Shown here one piece after another: positions 61,278 to 64,000 of a stretch of DNA of 64,000 nt (its first letter is position 1; every line of letters begins with the position of its first letter). The DNA lies in contig NZ_CP016761.1 of assembly GCF_001642935.1 (NCBI RefSeq), positions 2,046,001 through 2,110,000 on the forward strand. Reading direction: 5' to 3'. The notes beneath the pieces are model-generated. The model was not told the origin of the DNA and made no database searches. It saw only the letters and a program-made list of their open reading frames with translations. This stretch comes from Fictibacillus arsenicus (lineage in GTDB: Bacteria; Bacillota; Bacilli; Bacillales; Fictibacillaceae). The translations under genes were made by a program, and so were the position numbers.

Positions 61278-62216
61278 ATGAAAACATACAACGAACAAAC
61301 TAAAGGAGTCTGGTACGCGGCTTTAGCTTACTTAATCTGGGGGTTCCTTCCTTTATACTGGAAACCCCTAGACCAATCCGGTTCAGGAGAAATATTAGCG
61401 CATCGCATCTTTTGGTCATTTGTACTAATGCTGGCAGTAATGTTTCTTTTAAAGAGAAAAAAGGACCTTAACAGAGATGTTAAGATTCTTTTCTCGAGCA
61501 AAAAACAATTCTTTTCTGTTTTTATAGCTTCTATATTAATCAGCGGGAACTGGCTAATGTATATATGGGCTGTTAATAACGATCATGTAGTTGAAGCAAG
61601 CCTAGGATATTACATCAATCCGCTTGTAAATGTCATTTTAGGTATGGCAGTCTTAAAAGAAAGATTAAATAGCTGGCAGATTGTATCCTTTGTAATTGCA
61701 GCATGCGGTGTGTTTCTTCTAACGTGGCAGTACGGGAAATTTCCCTGGGTAGCAATATTCCTGGCTCTCTCTTTTGGGCTTTATGGACTTGCAAAAAAAC
61801 TTGGGAGCTTTGATTCATTAACTGGATTAACATTAGAAACGATGTTTGTGGTTCCTGCTGCTTTTGCTTATTTAGCATATCTTCAATGGAACGGATCAGG
61901 TTCTTTTATTATTGGCGGCATTTCAATAACTGTCCTTCTATGGGGAGCAGGAATCGTAACAGCATTGCCGCTCGTATTGTTTGCTCAAGGAGTAAAGCGG
62001 ATTACAATGACGATGACAGGGTTTCTGCAATATATCGCGCCAACCATTATGCTTTTGCTGGGAGTATTCTTATATCACGAAACGTTTACTGAAATTCACC
62101 TCGTATCTTTTACCTTAATCTGGCTTGCACTCCTGATTTTTACTATAAGCAAAACGAAATGGGCAAATTATCTTATAAATCGTAAAAACAAAAATTCACT
62201 TTCTGCGAAAATATAG
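61278..62216 (+). CDS. rarD: RarD-type EamA transporter
   Basis: A 312-residue membrane protein of the RarD subfamily: KGVWYAALAYLIWGFLPLYWK at the start, EILAHRIFWSFV and ISGNWLMYIWAVNNDHVVEASLGYYINPLVNV are diagnostic. About ten helices. RarD is known as a chloramphenicol-sensitivity locus in Pseudomonas; the natural substrate is unknown. GAGG upstream of ATG. Confidence 0.92.
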   Translation: MKTYNEQTKGVWYAALAYLIWGFLPLYWKPLDQSGSGEILAHRIFWSFVLMLAVMFLLKRKKDLNRDVKILFSSKKQFFSVFIASILISGNWLMYIWAVNNDHVVEASLGYYINPLVNVILGMAVLKERLNSWQIVSFVIAACGVFLLTWQYGKFPWVAIFLALSFGLYGLAKKLGSFDSLTGLTLETMFVVPAAFAYLAYLQWNGSGSFIIGGISITVLLWGAGIVTALPLVLFAQGVKRITMTMTGFLQYIAPTIMLLLGVFLYHETFTEIHLVSFTLIWLALLIFTISKTKWANYLINRKNKNSLSAKI

Positions 62217-62222
62217 TATAAT
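62195..62222 (+). promoter_or_regulatory. Possible promoter for the odhA transcript
   Basis: TTCACT (62195-62200) and a perfect TATAAT (62217-62222) with 16-base spacing, overlapping the rarD stop. The hairpin 62247-62272 follows within the leader. Confidence 0.45.
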
Positions 62223-62246
62223 GGCAATGACCATTGTTACAGTTGA

Positions 62247-62272
62247 AACCTTATCAATGATAAGGTTCTTTT
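62247..62272 (+). terminator. Terminator or attenuator between rarD and odhA
   Basis: AACCTTATC-AAT-GATAAGGTT followed by CTTTTC. It ends the rarD transcript, or attenuates a transcript from the promoter at 62195. Confidence 0.75.
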
Positions 62273-62283
62273 CATTCATTGTT

Positions 62284-62297
62284 TGAGAGCGCTTTAT
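62284..62297 (+). promoter_or_regulatory. Candidate catabolite-responsive element (cre)
   Basis: TGAGAGCGCTTTAT matches the cre consensus TGWAANCGNTNWCA at most positions (mismatches at position 4 and the last two). About 90 bases before odhA, a TCA-cycle gene for which CcpA control is reasonable; not proven. Confidence 0.4.
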
Positions 62298-62386
62298 ATA
62301 GGGAAAAATTAATGGCGAGAAATGATGAATCACCTGTTAACAGCAACAGCACAATACTTACAAAGGGAAGCAGGAGGGAACAAAAG

Positions 62387-64000
62387 ATGAGTCATCAACG
62401 TTCCAAATCAGAAAATCCTTGGCAGGGACTAAGCGGTCCAAATATGGCTTATGTCCTTGAACTATATGATCAATATAGTGTGGATCCGGAATCTGTTGAC
62501 AGTTCTTTCAAAGAAAAATTTGAAACTTGGGGGCCTCCAAGCGAGGATTCTGCACCAAGTGAACGTACTGGACAGAGTTTTGATGGAATGAATTTAGAGA
62601 AATTAGCAGCTGCACTTAAACTCGCGGAAAACATTCGCACATACGGTCACTTAGCAGCTAATTTATATCCAGTTGGCGAATTTCCTAAAGACAACCACCA
62701 TATTGATCCAAAAGAATTTAATTTATCAATTGAAGATTTGAAAGCGATACCACCTTCCTTTATTTGGAAAGAAGCTCCGGCATCTGTTAAAGACGGCTGG
62801 CAAGCAATCCAAATGCTGCAGGAAGTGTATACGAAGAACATCGCCTATGAATTCAGTCATGTTCATGAAACAGAAGAACGTCAATGGCTGAACACTATGG
62901 TAGAAACAAGCCAGCATTACCCTGATTTTTCAGCCGAAGATAAGAAAAATCTTTTACACCGTCTATCAGAGGTAGAAGGTTTTGAAAAATTCCTTCACAA
63001 AACTTTTGTAGGTCAGAAGCGTTTTTCTATCGAAGGTGTAGATATGCTTGTACCAATGCTGGATGAAGCTGCAAAAGAAGGCTGCCGTGATGGAGCAGAG
63101 CACGCATTAATCGGAATGGCGCATAGAGGACGTCTAAATGTTCTTGCACACGTTCTTGGCAAACCGTACGAATTAATTTTCTCTGAATTTCATCATTCGC
63201 CAAACAAAGAGCTAATTCCTTCTGAAGGTTCTAGAGGCATTAACTTCGGCTGGACAGGTGACGTAAAGTACCATTTAGGCGCTAGCCGGACAGTTGAAAC
63301 GGATCAAGCACACAAGATCAAGATTTCTTTGGCTAATAACCCAAGTCACTTGGAATATGTTGATCCAGTTGTTGAAGGTTACACAAGAGCTGCACAGGAA
63401 ACACGTGACAGCAAAGGGTATCCTGTTCAAGATACATCAAAAGCATTTGCTATTTTAATCCATGGTGACGCTGCATTCCCAGGTGAGGGAATCGTTGCAG
63501 AAACATTGAACTTAAGCCGTTTAAGAGGTTATCAAACAGGCGGAACACTCCATATTATTGCGAATAACCTTGTTGGATTTACAACAGATAGCGGAGATTC
63601 CCGTTCAACTAAATATGCAAGTGACCTTGCTAAAGGTTTTGAGATTCCGATCATTCATGTGAACGCAGATGATCCAGAAGCTTGTATCGCAGCTGTTCAC
63701 TTAGCTTATGAATATCGTAAAAAGTTCCAGAAAGATGTTCTGATCGATTTGATCGGATACCGCCGTTTCGGACACAACGAGATGGATGATCCTTCTGCAA
63801 CACAGCCTAAATTGTACAAAAAAGTCAACAGCCATCCAACTGTTCGTGATGTTTATGCGAAGCAGCTAGTGAAAGAAGGCGTTCTTTCAGAGGAGGATGT
63901 TAAAGCGATTGAAGATGAAGTTTTAACAAAACATCAAACAGAGTACGAAAAAGTACAAGGCCGTAAAGAAAAATTCAAACTGGAAGACACTAGACTTCCG
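62387..64000 (+). CDS. odhA: 2-oxoglutarate dehydrogenase E1 component (3' truncated by window edge)
   Basis: The first 538 residues of a thiamine-diphosphate E1 enzyme that decarboxylates 2-oxoglutarate in the TCA cycle. The N-terminal E2-binding segment NPWQGLSGPNMAYVLELYDQY is followed by IGMAHRGRLNVL, DVKYHLGASR, ANNPSHLEYVDPVVEG, HGDAAFPGEGIVAE and TTDSGDSRSTKYASD, all OdhA/SucA hallmarks. AGGAGGG 7 bases upstream of ATG. odhB should follow outside the window. Frame is open to base 64000. Confidence 0.95.
   Translation, partial: MSHQRSKSENPWQGLSGPNMAYVLELYDQYSVDPESVDSSFKEKFETWGPPSEDSAPSERTGQSFDGMNLEKLAAALKLAENIRTYGHLAANLYPVGEFPKDNHHIDPKEFNLSIEDLKAIPPSFIWKEAPASVKDGWQAIQMLQEVYTKNIAYEFSHVHETEERQWLNTMVETSQHYPDFSAEDKKNLLHRLSEVEGFEKFLHKTFVGQKRFSIEGVDMLVPMLDEAAKEGCRDGAEHALIGMAHRGRLNVLAHVLGKPYELIFSEFHHSPNKELIPSEGSRGINFGWTGDVKYHLGASRTVETDQAHKIKISLANNPSHLEYVDPVVEGYTRAAQETRDSKGYPVQDTSKAFAILIHGDAAFPGEGIVAETLNLSRLRGYQTGGTLHIIANNLVGFTTDSGDSRSTKYASDLAKGFEIPIIHVNADDPEACIAAVHLAYEYRKKFQKDVLIDLIGYRRFGHNEMDDPSATQPKLYKKVNSHPTVRDVYAKQLVKEGVLSEEDVKAIEDEVLTKHQTEYEKVQGRKEKFKLEDTRLP

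Overview
The window is a chromosomal segment of a spore-forming, low-GC member of the Bacillaceae. Gene content and order resemble Bacillus subtilis and its relatives (ypcP/rnhA/ypeP block, kamA-yod block, ywcA-ywcB, yppC/yppG, kapB, brxA, a YjcZ-type spore protein, a short gamma-type SASP). Ribosome binding sites are strong AGGAGG types, and several genes start with TTG or GTG. A genus such as Fictibacillus would fit, but that is inference. I see no prophage, no complete insertion sequence and no CRISPR array.

Layout. 1-5.8 kb: end of an MFS exporter, a cyclase/amidohydrolase coupled to zwf, a rhodanese, a PHP phosphoesterase and a TRIC-type channel. 5.8-15.5 kb: the most distinctive locus, holding ablB, a PAS/AAA+ sigma-54 activator, and then a seven-gene operon behind a textbook -24/-12 promoter (kamA, yokU, yodT, yodS, yodR, yodQ, a GABA-type aminotransferase). 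Together these genes can be read step by step as an acetylated beta-lysine degradation route from lysine to 4-aminobutyrate and succinate semialdehyde. 15.5-18.5 kb: two tandem paralogous membrane-anchored proteins of unknown function. 18.5-23.3 kb: a zinc-ribbon protein, a mini-SASP, a promoter-structure-terminator cassette that looks like a stand-alone structured RNA, and a nucleic-acid cluster (5'-3' exonuclease, two RNase H-like proteins, HD hydrolase). 23.3-32 kb: ferredoxin, fhs, YycC, CvfB, an amino-acid permease, acetate-type symporter with its DUF485 partner, MgtC-like protein and nicotinamidase-like hydrolase. 32-42.8 kb: two NAD(P)-binding oxidoreductases, bacilliredoxin BrxA, PlsY, an MMPL transporter, a methyltransferase, threonine aldolase, an amidase. 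43-53 kb: small unknown proteins, tRNA-Arg(TCG), trhO, kapB, nadE, a secreted lamin-tail/phospholipase-D protein, dat, DUF502, yppC and yppG. 53-64 kb: proC, a deoxyribosyltransferase-like protein, GDSL hydrolase, EamA transporters, MsrAB, MATE, a T-box-controlled argS, rarD and the start of odhA.

Two kinds of non-coding repeats stand out. First, a family of about 170-300 bp palindromic intergenic elements occurs six times plus one remnant (about 0.8, 26.0, 32.1, 40.0, 47.0, 52.8 and 53.1 kb). Copies share ends (ATTGTTGC...GCAACAAT) and a GC-rich core, but carry interchangeable internal modules. Second, two intergenic arrays between convergent genes (23.33 and 40.28 kb) consist of short motifs repeated with a near-exact 21-bp period.

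Readings of protein function come from family motifs visible in the translations. Pathway assignments and RNA structures are by-eye inferences that need the searches named in the findings.
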